Shown: positions 47,704-58,400 of the stretch, in pieces
Position numbering within the stretch: position 1 is the first letter of the stretch
Layout: each line of letters opens with the position of its first letter
Origin: Macrocybe gigantea
Lineage: Eukaryota; Basidiomycota; Agaricomycetes; Agaricales; Callistosporiaceae
DNA length: 64,000 nucleotides
NCBI GenBank assembly: GCA_011319805.1
Contig: SJRY01000294.1
Location: forward strand, 186,001-250,000
Direction of reading: 5' to 3'
Made by a program: the position numbers and the translations under genes
Notes under the pieces: generated by a model
Databases searched by the model: none
Told to the model about the DNA's origin: nothing
What the model saw: only the letters and a program-made list of their open reading frames with translations

Positions 47704-48905
47704 TTGAGCATCGCAGTCGAGGCATACGATAAAAAGTCTTACAGGGAAAGCAAGCGCGAGGGATCAGTCAATGCCCTGCTTCCGCCGTCGTCCCAGTCGT
47801 TGGTCGCATCCGAGACGGGCCAATGGAGCTCGCAGCAGCTCAACAGCTACCTCGGACTTCATGAAATCGGCGCCATGTCCGCCCTCTTCTTGTTCGGGCT
47901 GGTGACCATCCAGGCTTTCACATACTTCAAAAAGTACCCCGGCGATTCGGTATGGATAAAGAGCATGGTGAGTCGCATGAGCGCTGCAATGCTTGGAAAT
48001 TCTATTGTGCTCAGACGAAACAGGTCACTTTTGTATGGTACGCGCCAGTCCGGACCGTCCCCTTGGCTTGTCAAAACTGAGGCCAAAAAAAAATAGGCTC
48101 CTCCTCTTGGCGTACAACACTCTCACCGCCGTTTCGCTGTACAACCGTACCGTCGTCAACTATGGTCGAACCAACATCTTGGAAGCATATCCGGCTGGGA
48201 TGTGTGGAACGTTTGCGTTGTCGGGGACCATCGGCTGGACCGTCCAGGTGAGGCCATTGTTTCAAGATCCGCGACTGCGACAACTTATCCCGGCACCAGT
48301 CGTTCTTTGCCCATCGCCTCTACAAGTTCTCTCACAAAGTCTTCGTGCCTCTGATATGCTGGGCCTTCTCCGCATCTCGCATGACCATCCTCATCTTCGT
48401 CTCCATCACCACCTGCCGAACGGAGACAGTGCACGAGTACACCGTGAAGTATCTCTGGGTCGTCATCGCGGCGTTGACGTTGTCAGCCGTTACGGACGTG
48501 ACCATCGCCGGATCGCTGACCTATTGCCTCTGGGTGAGGAGGAAAGATGTGTTCAAACAGTGCGCTCCATTTTCCTGCCGTTGACCTCTCCGAGACAGCC
48601 ATTGCTCACACGCACGGCTCAGTGCGCAGCGCGTGGTCGACAAGTTGATCGTGTGGACGATCCGTAAGGAATCTATCCCTCCCCGAGCCAACCCAATCTC
48701 ATCCTTTCTTTCTCGCAACGAACAGAAACGGGCTCCCTCACCAGGTGGGGATCGAATTCTTCGACTTGAGATACAGATCGCTCACCGGCACGCTCTCAGC
48801 ATTTCAAGCATACTCATGCTCGTTTTCGTGAGCTTTCGGTTTGCTCTCAGGCCTGCGACTTGTCTTACGGACGGCGAACTCGCATATGCAGTATCTTTCG
48901 ATGCA
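47704..48905 (+). CDS. DUF6534-like seven-helix membrane protein
   Basis: Exons are about 47704-47967, 48024-48037 (14 nt), 48097-48247, 48300-48559, 48623-48663 and 48728 to about 48905. Hydrophobic helices read LHEIGAMSALFLFGLVTIQA, VTFVWLLLLAYNTLTAVSLY, MCGTFALSGTIGWTVQSFFA, FVPLICWAFSASRMTILIFV and YLWVVIAALTLSAV...GSLTYCLWVRR, ending with VVDKLIVWTIQTGSLT. This is the DUF6534 pattern expanded in mushroom genomes, with no known function. There is no in-frame ATG before the first helix (the first Met is at 47875 inside it), and the last part (after 48750) is not cleanly readable, so both ends are approximate. Confidence 0.65.
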
Positions 48906-49055
48906 TAATTTTGCCTAGATGGCAGCGTATATAGTTATTGCAGGGCGTAGGTCTACTCTCAGCCTCAGAGCCCTCTCGACATTCCAACTCGCCATCATTC
49001 TTCTTTTTGCAGTGTTCGGAAACTACCTCTTGGCATCGAGAAATTTCCCAGCTGG

Positions 49056-50355
49056 TCATTTCAGGAAAGCGCCGTTGGTCTCTTCGAGCAGGAGGTCGTA
49101 TTCCGGCTGGAACTAGAACAGAGATGTGAGAATATGATCTGTACAAGATGGCACATAATCGTCGTCTCACGTTAGTGTAAATGACATGCGGATTTTGGAT
49201 GATCCTTGCATTGTATTCTGCATCTTCTTTAGCGATGAAGGTGCGCTGGACTCCGCCGTTGGCGGCCGCGGCTTCGGTCAGCAGCTGCACATGGCACTGT
49301 CGCTCGAGAGACGAGAAGAGGTGGATCGCCTCGTCGATCGTGTCGCCGACTAAACGCGCAAGCCTCAGACAAGTCGCATCGAAAGCAACGGGGGGGAAAA
49401 AAAAAGGCGAAAAAGAAAAGAAAAAGGAAAGGCGCGAAGGGAGATCGACTCAACGAGTGAGAAGCCCGTGATTCTGCAGGATGCACGCGCGCCACTTGGG
49501 GCCCAAAGCGCGCGCGATGTTCTCGCCTTCCTCCGGCGCGAGGACGACGCCGCCGTAATTCTTGTACACGCCGAGGTTGTCGTGGAGGATGCACGAGTCC
49601 TGCGTCGTGATGTCGACAGGGAGGCCGAAGGTGGACCAGGCCTTGCCGTGGATCGAGTGGCAGTGCGCTGCCGCTTTGATTTCTGGGCGGGCTTTGTGGA
49701 TGGCGGAGTCTGCGTCACGCGGAAGAGGTATGTGTAAGAATGGGGGAGAAAAGGCGGATGATGCTGCACGTACGAATGAAGAAACCGGCTGCGTTGATGG
49801 GAAGCTGGGCGCCGTGCGGAGAGACATATCCGTCCGGGCCAACCAGAACCAGCTTTGATTTCTATTAGAGGAGGTCAGCGACTGGTTGCGCTGGGCGAAC
49901 TAAATTCCTTACGGTCATGGATGAGAAATGCACGGCGACTGGGTTCATCCCTTTTTAAAAGCCCGTAAGTATTTCTTGAAAACGAATCCGCAATTCTAGA
50001 AGAACACACCAATAGTGGTCAGGCAAGACTGGATCGCGAACTGTGATATGCCCCGCGATTCCGTCCCCATAGCCTTGCTTGCCCCAGAATCGAAATCCAG
50101 CAGCCATATGTTCCTGTGGATTAATGATCCTTCATACGCCAGTGCATCGATTGAAGAGAAACTCAGGCAGACCTTGATCCACTCCCTCTCCTCGTACGGG
50201 CTCTCAAACACAGGAATCCCGTTCAATCGGATATTGCCCTGCTTATTGCCGCGCCAGATCTGGTTGAATGGATGATCGGGGTGATCTAAGCCAGCTTGAG
50301 GATTATGGGCCGGATGGGAAACGGTAGAAGGCTTGAGGTCGACGGATGGACTCAT
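49056..50355 (-). CDS. Class II aldolase/adducin-domain protein
   Basis: Seven exons (50173-50355, 50010-50113, 49913-49950, 49774-49861, 49455-49709, 49171-49349, 49056-49112) give about 300 residues. The N-terminus MSPSVDLKPSTVSHPAHNPQ and YEEREWIKEHMAAGFRFWGK lead into GYGDGIAGHITVRDPV. The zinc site is visible as the His pair in AAHCHSIHGKAWSTFGLP and the later His in ILQNHGLLT; a further conserved part is DITTQDSCILHDNLGVYKNY. C-terminal EEAIHLF-type helices follow (DEAIHLFSSLERQCHVQLLT). Fungal members are cytosolic and of unknown substrate. One extra G at the start of exon 3 (GGG at 49948-49950) must be ignored to keep the frame. Confidence 0.86.
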
Positions 50356-51069
50356 TGTAGATCAGTGTGGGAGGTGGGGCACTTCAGAGAACAAAAGAGA
50401 TGAGCACTGAACCCTGAGAGGCGATAATGGGCTTATATACCGGCTCATGGTGCATCGCGAAGGTCGTCTACAGCTTCGTGATTGGTGCCTATAACATAAA
50501 TAGACACTGAAGCGACAAACCAGGTCATAACACCAGCACGATGCCATACGGCCCTGGAGTAGCCGAGTCTGCAGAGCCGCAGTAGTTTTGTTCGAATTCA
50601 ATGTTGTAGGACCATAGAAGGACAGCAACGTCGTCCAAGTTCGCAGCGAAGGATGGTAAGGATTGAAGCTATCAAACCATTTGAGTGCCCTGGGCACAGG
50701 CGAGAAATTTCAACACATACAAGGATACCAACCTGCTCGGCGATGAGGGTCACAAGGTATACACTAGACCAATCCCGGATCTAGCTGGTTTAGACATCGG
50801 ATTATGAAGCCTCCGAATTATCTCGCAAATTTGTCAGGTCCGGTGTAGGATAAGGGACATGATCGTTGGAAAAGCCGTGAAGGCATCATGTTAGGAGATA
50901 ATTGTGTGCAATGAACGCGCGGCAACGGAAACCGGATATCGTTTTACCGTTCTTATTACAGTACGGAAGCGGAAAACGTTGAAGCACCCTCTGTTATTCC
51001 GATGACTGAAGGGAAGAAAGCTGAATCTAACAAACAGGAAGCATTTCACAATTGCTGCGGCTCAAACGA
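50356..51069. other. Intergenic spacer
   Basis: This is the promoter of the class II aldolase gene and the 3' side of MRD1. No ORF with recognisable content was found. Confidence 0.5.
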
Positions 51070-53959
51070 TCAAGCATCCACGTCCTCTACATCTTCTTCC
51101 CCAGTCTTGCCCATATCCAGCTTGCGTTTTCTTCCAGGCATAGCCCTGCCATCTCCATAACCCACACCAGCCTTCTTCCGCAGCATATCCAGGTCCTCTT
51201 CCTCCTCGGCCCATTCCAGAACCAGATGTCGACCGAGCAAGTGGGTGTGGCGCAGGGCGGCAAATGCATTCTCTGCCTCGGTGCGGGAAACGAATTCGAG
51301 GAAAGCAAAGCCGCGAGTCCGAGAGTCGAACTTTTTCGGAAGTCGTACCGATTTAAGATGCCCATGTGCACTGAAAGTTTTCTTAGTGCATAGATTGATG
51401 AACGGATGTGAGCAGACCCACCTGAACAGTTCTCGGATATCTTTCCTTGTAGCCTCAAAAGGCACATTTTTGACGATCATCTTCGTCGTTCTGCTCTTGG
51501 CCTTCCCGGCGTCCTTGCCCTTCGCGTCCTCTTCCGCGCCCCTGCCAGCAAACTGTACATGCAGAGCGTGCCCATCCAGAACGAACCCTTGCATACTCTT
51601 CAGCGCCTTCTTTGCGTTCTCAGCGTCCTTGAAGCCGACAAATCCGTAGCCCATGCTCAGTCGTGGACCGGAGGGACGCTTAGCGTCCGGTTTCGTCTGC
51701 ACGCGGGCGAATGAAAAAGAAGATAAGTGTCGGAACACTTGCGTCAGACGTTCCGAAGTCGTCGCAAAAGAGATATTCTTGATGAAGAGCGTCGAGCCGC
51801 CAGTAATGGAAGGTTCTTCGCCCTCTTGTTCGGCATCGCCGATCTCCTGTTCCGCTATTCTGACAGGCGGTATCGCAGAGCTAACAACAGGAGCCGAGGC
51901 ACTCGTCTGAGGAACGTCGCCATCAACAAACATGCCTGCAGGGCCTTTCTCGAGATATATGACGGAATTGCCGAGACGCCTGTAGGCGACAGCACGAAAT
52001 GCGTTGGCTGCTTCATCTGGTTTGTCAAACTCCACGACAGCGATTGTCCCCGCAGGAGGAACAAGGACTCTCGCCAGCTCCCCGTGCTCCCGAAAGATCT
52101 CCTCGATCTGGCTTGCCGTGGTGCCGTACGGTATGTTCTTCACAAGGATGACAGTGTCTGAGCGAGCACGGGAAGAAAAAGCTGAGAGGAGGACACCACG
52201 GGATTCGAGGTATGACTTGGTCTCCTGAATAATGTGCGTCTCGGCGAGCGCAAGTTTGACGGCGGCGTTGTCTCCCGTTTCCGGATTAAGAATGGATGCC
52301 TTGTCGATGTTCATTCGGTCTGCAATCGAAGAGGCAACGGCATCGCTCTAGACACGGAATAAAGCATGAGCAGGTGCATGAACGAAAAGCAATAATATTG
52401 GGATTGAATTGCACGAACATTCATGTACAACATACTCCAATTGAAGTCCTTTCCGGCCATCGCCTTCCGTTTCGCCTGCTTCTCGCCTTTCACGGTCTTC
52501 TTACGACCTTCACCTTCCTCAATTTCGGCTCTACCCTTGCGGTCCACGGCACCTATAATGTGAAGCAGCCGTCCTTGGAAGGACTTCTTGTCAAGGGCCT
52601 CATATGCAGCCATTGCACTTGAAACCTGTATGTATTTCACGTATGCGATGCCCTTTGACTGTTTTGTTGAAATGTCAACGGGTATATGGATCTGAAAAAG
52701 TATTGTGATCAATTTTCGGTTGCAATGCCATTCGATTTCCAAGCTCAGAAGGAACAATTGTAAAAGTAAAGGATCAACATGCTCAGCGAGTCTGATGTTA
52801 TCCCGTGAAAGTTTCATCTTAAAAGCAATGCAATTGAAATGATATTCACCTAGAAAAGGCACGAAGAATCAGCGTCCTGATCAATCGGTATTCATGAAAA
52901 CGTAAGGAGAGGCATCGAGAATCAGAAAAAAACTTTCTACTATCGATTTCCCTGAGGATCAGCATTCCCGAAGGATCTGATGTCCCTATACAAGCTCTCA
53001 TCTGCAGACGCCTCTCTGTTTCATACAAGAGAAAATAATTCTCACCTGTAATATTTCACCGTAGGGGCTGAACAGTTCAAGCAAGTCGGCTTCGGTACAA
53101 GAAAAAGTGAGGTTGCGAACGAAAAGGCGAGCCGTCTGAAGGATGGTATCTTTGATCAAATCGACGGGATCCTGAGGCTTGGGTGTGCCATAGCGTTGCT
53201 ACATAGGAATAACTCAAAATGAAGTATCGCAAGGTCAGTTAGGATCTACGAACCGATTTCTCGTCGTCCTCTTCATCTGATTGTTCAAAAGCATTCTCGG
53301 CATCATCGACTTTCTTAGACATGCGACGTTTCATCCACTCGAGATCGGATATCCCTTCATCTTGCTTAGCAGTGTCATCCTCATCGACCACGGTATGGTC
53401 AGCGTTGTCGGCGAAATCCTGACCAGAAGTCGTCGTCGTCGGAGCGGAGGGTTCGTTTGCCCAGGATGGTCCCTTCTTGGTGCGAGGCTTCATGAGTTGC
53501 AAAAATTCGTCGACCTGAGCGTCTTTCGCTCCATTCTCTGGCTCTTTGCCCTTTTTTGATGCCATGATCTTCCTGCCCGGCTCGGGATGCCCGTCGTTTG
53601 GAGATGGCCCTAATCGGCGACGTTTGTTTGGACGGGCAGCCGGTGCGTCTTTTGCGCCCTACAAGTGGGAAACATAAGTGATAATTCCCCAAGCAGTTCG
53701 GTTATTGACGCACCTCAACGACTTCTACACTGATCCGAGTAGAATCGATGAATGTCCGGTCGAACCACTCCTTAGCGGCGAGGGCTTCCTTTTCGGTCTT
53801 TAAACCGACGAATCCAAAGCGTCTCGAAGTTCCATCGCGTTTCGACGCGACTTTGACATCAGTCAACGTACCCGCGGGAGCTCCCTTCTGCTCGAAATGT
53901 TTTCTTAGACGTTCTGGCGTGACATAGGAGGGTAAATTTTTGACAATCAGCCGAGACAT
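51070..53959 (-). CDS. MRD1: Multiple RNA-recognition-motif protein MRD1
   Basis: Six exons (53714-53959, 53254-53658, 53046-53198, 52419-52691, 51422-52347, 51070-51370) give 767 residues with no frame fault. Five RRMs can be seen: MSRLIVKNLPSYVTPERLRK at the N-terminus; TARLFVRNLTFSCTEADLLE with IAYVKYI; DTVILVKNIPYGTTASQIEE; STLFIKNISFATTSERLTQV with MGYGFVGFKDAE; and TKMIVKNVPFEATRKDIREL with RGFAFLEFVSRTEAENAF. This order and length fit Mrd1, a nucleolar protein of the small-subunit processome needed for the A0-A2 cleavages of pre-rRNA. An acidic/basic linker lies between RRM1 and RRM2. The intron at 52692-53045 is 354 bp, about six times the usual size here. Confidence 0.94.
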
Positions 53960-54170
53960 CGTCGGTCCGCTGCGCGAAGTCGAAGACACATGTCAGACCA
54001 AAAGAAAGTCTCCGTCGGAGGAGAAATGGGACAGACCTGAAGAAAATCTAGGAGGAGGAAAAAATTGCAGGTTTATAGAGGCAAGTGATGAAATGCAAAC
54101 TCCGCTCGCTGATCGCCGAGACTTGAGCTCATCGTCGACCTCAGCGCCGCCAGCGACCTGATAACGATTC
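53960..54170. promoter_or_regulatory. Divergent promoter between MRD1 and prefoldin subunit 3
   Basis: The start codons of MRD1 (minus) and PFD3 (plus) are 211 bp apart. The short shared spacer suggests a bidirectional promoter for two growth-related genes. No known motif was identified. Confidence 0.4.
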
Positions 54171-55033
54171 ATGGCGTCGAGAGCCGTATTCTCCGATGAA
54201 AAAAATCCAAGAGGAATTCCAAAAGCACCGTTCTTGGTAGGTTAGGCTTATCATAACGCGTTGTTCGTTCTAAAACTGGTTCCTCCGCGCGTAGAAAGAT
54301 GTGGAAGAGTATCTGGGTGGTCCCGATGTGAGGTCGAAGGGACGCTCAAGAGTTTTCAAGATGCATTAGCGTACGTTTTGAAATCGTGTTGTGCGTTTTG
54401 TCCGACGTCTAACCTTGGTTCACGAAAGGACAGCAAGTACCGTTACATGGATGAAATCTAGCACAACGACGTAGTAGTCTTGAAGAAAAAATCCCAGACA
54501 TAAAAAAGACGCTTGATATGGTCGAATACCTTAGAGACAGACGGGTAATGCTATGTTTCTCCGGTACCCTGTCTCATTGGTGCTGAATTTTGTTTAGGAA
54601 GGGAAAGGCAAAGCAACAGAAGACGATGTCGATGACCTGGATGATGAGGACGATGGCGGTCCATCCAAACCCATAAGAACGACGTTCGAACTCAATGATA
54701 CCCTATATGCCGAAGCGGAGCTAGAAGAGACCGACACCGTTTATCTTTGGCTCGGTGTAAGTTCATGCTTTTCAGCATTTTCAACGTCGCACCAATGTTA
54801 TCAATCAGGCAAACGTTATGCTATCATACAAAATTCCCGCCGCCATCGCTTTGCTGAAATCCAAACTTGAGGCCGCGCAGACGAGCTTGGAAAACACGAT
54901 TGAAGACCTCGAATTCTTGCGCGAACAGTTGACAATAATGGAGGTTAATACTGCTCGAGTGTACAACTGGGACGTGAAAAGAAGAAGAGAGAAGAGGTTG
55001 AAAGAAGAAGCTAGCCAGGCAAAAGATCGGTAG
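54171..55033 (+). CDS. PAC10: Prefoldin subunit 3 (VBP1/PAC10)
   Basis: Five exons: 54171-54236, 54295-54370, 54434-54544, 54598-54756 and 54809-55033. The start MASRAVFSDEKNPRGIPKAP and the following KDVEEYLGG, SFQDALAKYRYMD and RRSSLEEKIPDIKKTLDMVE form the first coiled-coil arm. After an acidic insert, TTFELNDTLYAEAELEETDT, VYLWLGANVMLSYKIPAAIA and LENTIEDLEFLREQLTIMEV complete the beta hairpins and second arm. Prefoldin passes unfolded actin and tubulin to CCT. Two single missing bases (near 54338 and 54456, the second in an A run) must be allowed for. The start choice is firm because the first exon reads directly into RGIPKAPF. Confidence 0.92.
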
Positions 55034-55462
55034 CGTGACCTTTACAGTGAATACGATCTTTCTTTTGTCCTTCCTCCTTTTTTGCTTGCATCGTCATTCA
55101 GCAGCGAGAGTGCGCGACAGAGCCAGTCTAGATGTCCTGAGGTGACAATGAACTTCCCGCCGATGTCGATGTTGCTGGCGTCGACAAGCTAATGGCTCAT
55201 GACATGACTCGATAAATGTAAACGAATGAATCATTAGAAATTAGAATCAAGGGTTGACGGGACCGTCCCAAGTCATTTGGCCACGTGATGATAAATATCA
55301 TGTGGGTCTCAAGCGAAAGTCACATTTAAATTGTTTGGCTCGTGTCGCGTTTCCACCCTCCTCGAAGGTCATCGATTCTTTCTCGTCTTCCTCCCTGTCT
55401 CTGCATTGCGTTGCTCTCCTCGTAAAAACCATAGAGATCTATGCGTTCAAGCTCTTCACGAC
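55034..55462. other. Intergenic spacer between PFD3 and SHPRH/IRC20
   Basis: About 430 bp between two plus-strand genes, with pyrimidine-rich sequence shortly before the ATG at 55463. No gene is supported. Confidence 0.5.
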
Positions 55463-58400
55463 ATGTCCTGGCCATTCGAACTCCATCCTTCCATGTCTGG
55501 GCGCGCTGTGAAGATCCTCCGTTTAGACCATACCTGAATGTCCCTGAGTTTGCTGAGCTCCTTCAATCATCCGCCCTCCAAGACATAGTTCAAAGCATTT
55601 CGAAGGGCAGGAAGCGTTCCGCAAGTGGAGCCGCTGAAGAGGTCCGACCTGTCAAGCGCCTCAAGACCGCAACATCGTCATCCTCAAGTAGCGACAGCAA
55701 ATCGAAGCTTGACCCTCCAACGCTAAATTTGCCACCGCATTCCTACCCCGGACATCTCTCTCTTAGAGGCTGGGATGTCGAAAATCGCGAGCCCCCAGAC
55801 GCCGCGGATGTAGTTCCGGTGTTTCATCACATTCTGGAAGTTCAATATACAAAAGACGAGGTTCCACAAGTTGTAGGAAGGATGAGTAATGGCTGGAAGC
55901 TTGAGGAAGAGAAATTGAACGAAATGATTGCCGAGCTGCGTAGCTCCCTGTCAAATCCTATGACGATTGATCTTGGTGATTTCCAATTGGCAGTTTATAA
56001 AGACCGCCTTGTTCTTGTCACCAGTTCGCGTCAAGGGAATCCTTTGTGGCTATTGTTGCTCCCACGATACACCCAAGACTCCGATGCCCAGTGGAACAAT
56101 TATACCTCTCCAGTTACCGATGACCTTTTCATGGCTGCATTCATATTGCACTCAGACGATCGAGCTAGAGTCACTGCAAATGTTAAGGTTGTCGTCAATC
56201 CCTCAATGCCTTTGCGAGATTCCAACAGCTTGCCATTTGAGCTTCAAGTCGAGATCAAGTTGTCATTCGTTGTTCCGAACATCTTCAACCTCATTCCCCG
56301 CAACCGCAAAAACCATTGGTCGATTGAGGACGCCCAAAGACGGGTTCTGGATCACCTTTATCCAACTGACCGGCCCACTCCCGATTCGTTCCACGGTTCG
56401 ATTGATATCCCGTTCTTTTATTCCATTATGCGGCCCGCACCAGCTCTTTCTCAATCAATTTCGGATGCTGCTCTGCAACCAAAGGACCTCGTCCCTACTC
56501 TTTTACCATTCCAGCGCCGCAGTGTCGCATGGCTTTTGGACCGGGAAGGCAAGACTGTTACTGAGGAGGGTAATATAGTTTCGAAGCCGAAGATGGGCAA
56601 CTTCAATCTCTGGGAAAAGGTGCAAGACGGAAACTACACTTGGTACCGTAACCGCTTGAGTGGAAATCTTTGTTCCGAGGAACCGCCGGAAATTTATTGC
56701 CAAGGTGGTATGCTAGCAGAGGAACCTGGCTTAGGCAAGACGCTGGAGATCATTTCTCTGATCTTACTGAACCCAGCTGCTCCGACCCGGACTCCAGAGG
56801 CCAAGCGTTCGGATCCAAAAGCTTCTTTGCCTATTAAAGTACGTTTTTTTTTATTGGACTTGGTTGAGCAATACGGACTTACTCTGTATGTCATGGCAGA
56901 CGACGCTCATCGTTACTCCTCCAGCATTAGCATCACAATGGGCGGATGAGCTGGCTGCTCATGCGCCATCTCTCAAAGTCATGGTATACGATGGTTGGAA
57001 GAAGGTCCCGGTGCGGATTACGGGGAGCCCGGCGGAAGCACATCGCGTCAAGAACTTGAAGCCGAAGAAACGCGGTCGTGCAAACACTACCAGGCGTGGT
57101 AAAAAGACGACGAAATCGGAAGGGGGGCGAGACGCCATGAACATTGATGAGCCTGAAGAGGATTTGGATTGGTGCTCCTACGTCCAGACGTTCGACGTGG
57201 TGATCACCACTTATCAGGTCCTGCGTAGTGACCTGAACGTCGCCCGCATTCCTCTATACCGACCGCGGAGGGAAGACGCCGCCTACTCGAACGACGAATA
57301 CCCGCGTAGCCCCCTTGTCATGTGCGAGTGGTATCGGGTGGTCATGGACGAAGTCCAGATGGCCGGAGGGGCTCGTACAGAGTAAGCGTTGTTTGAGTCC
57401 ATCAGAAGATTGCCCCGTCTTACTGATCTTGCAGGGATATGGTTTCGTTGATTCCACGCCTATCATCTTTCGCGGTGTCCGGCACGCCCGCACGGGCACA
57501 AATCGCTGATTTGATTCACGTTCTCAAGTAAGTCGTTTGTCGAGCATGGATGCATATTTGTATCGACTTTGTACGCAGATTCTTGCGCATAGACACCATT
57601 TTTGACTCTTCTCGCCTCTGGAAGAGGATGATCTCGTGCGGATTCGGTGCCGCCCATCTCACAGCACTCTTTCAGTCCTGCGCTATCAGGTAAACTCCTC
57701 CTTAGAATTGTTGCCCACTATTTCAAACATTGAGAATCCGTTTAGGACTCTGAAATCCCAAGTCAGTGAAGAGCTCACGATACCGCAGCAGACACGTTTC
57801 CTCGTCGGCATTACTATGGGCCCTGTCGAGAGACACGTTAGTGTTCGTTGACTGTTGGCCCCAACATTATTCACCGCTTGTGCTCTAGGTGTACGACCAA
57901 GCTCTTGAAACAGTTCTGCTTGAGCTTGGCCTCGACGCTCGAGGCATTGCTACCTCGCAAGGCTGGCGGGCGGATAGCACTGTTTTGCGGTCAGCTATAC
58001 GAAAATTGCGTGGAATATGCACGCATCCTCAGGTACGTATGGACTTGATGAATCACGTTTTCTAAGTTGTTGACTACTTCTATGCTTTTTTTCGTCTAGG
58101 TTGGGCAATTGCAAAAAACATACGATCGTCTTACGAAACCTGGAGTGGTTAAGACAATTAATGACGTCCTTAAGGTCAACTTTTCTTCGCTTTGGAAACG
58201 AAGTAACTGCTGATGTTTTATCGCACAGAATATGGAGGAACAAAATTGGCGAAGCACCATGGACGATGCCAAGTCTAGAGTAAGCGAGCTAACACTGCAT
58301 TCGATGCACAACTATTTAGCCCTGGCTAGATCCAGAGTCTCATCACATATGCTCAACTGCAACGCCAAGACGAGAAAGACCTGGGACGGTATCGACATGC

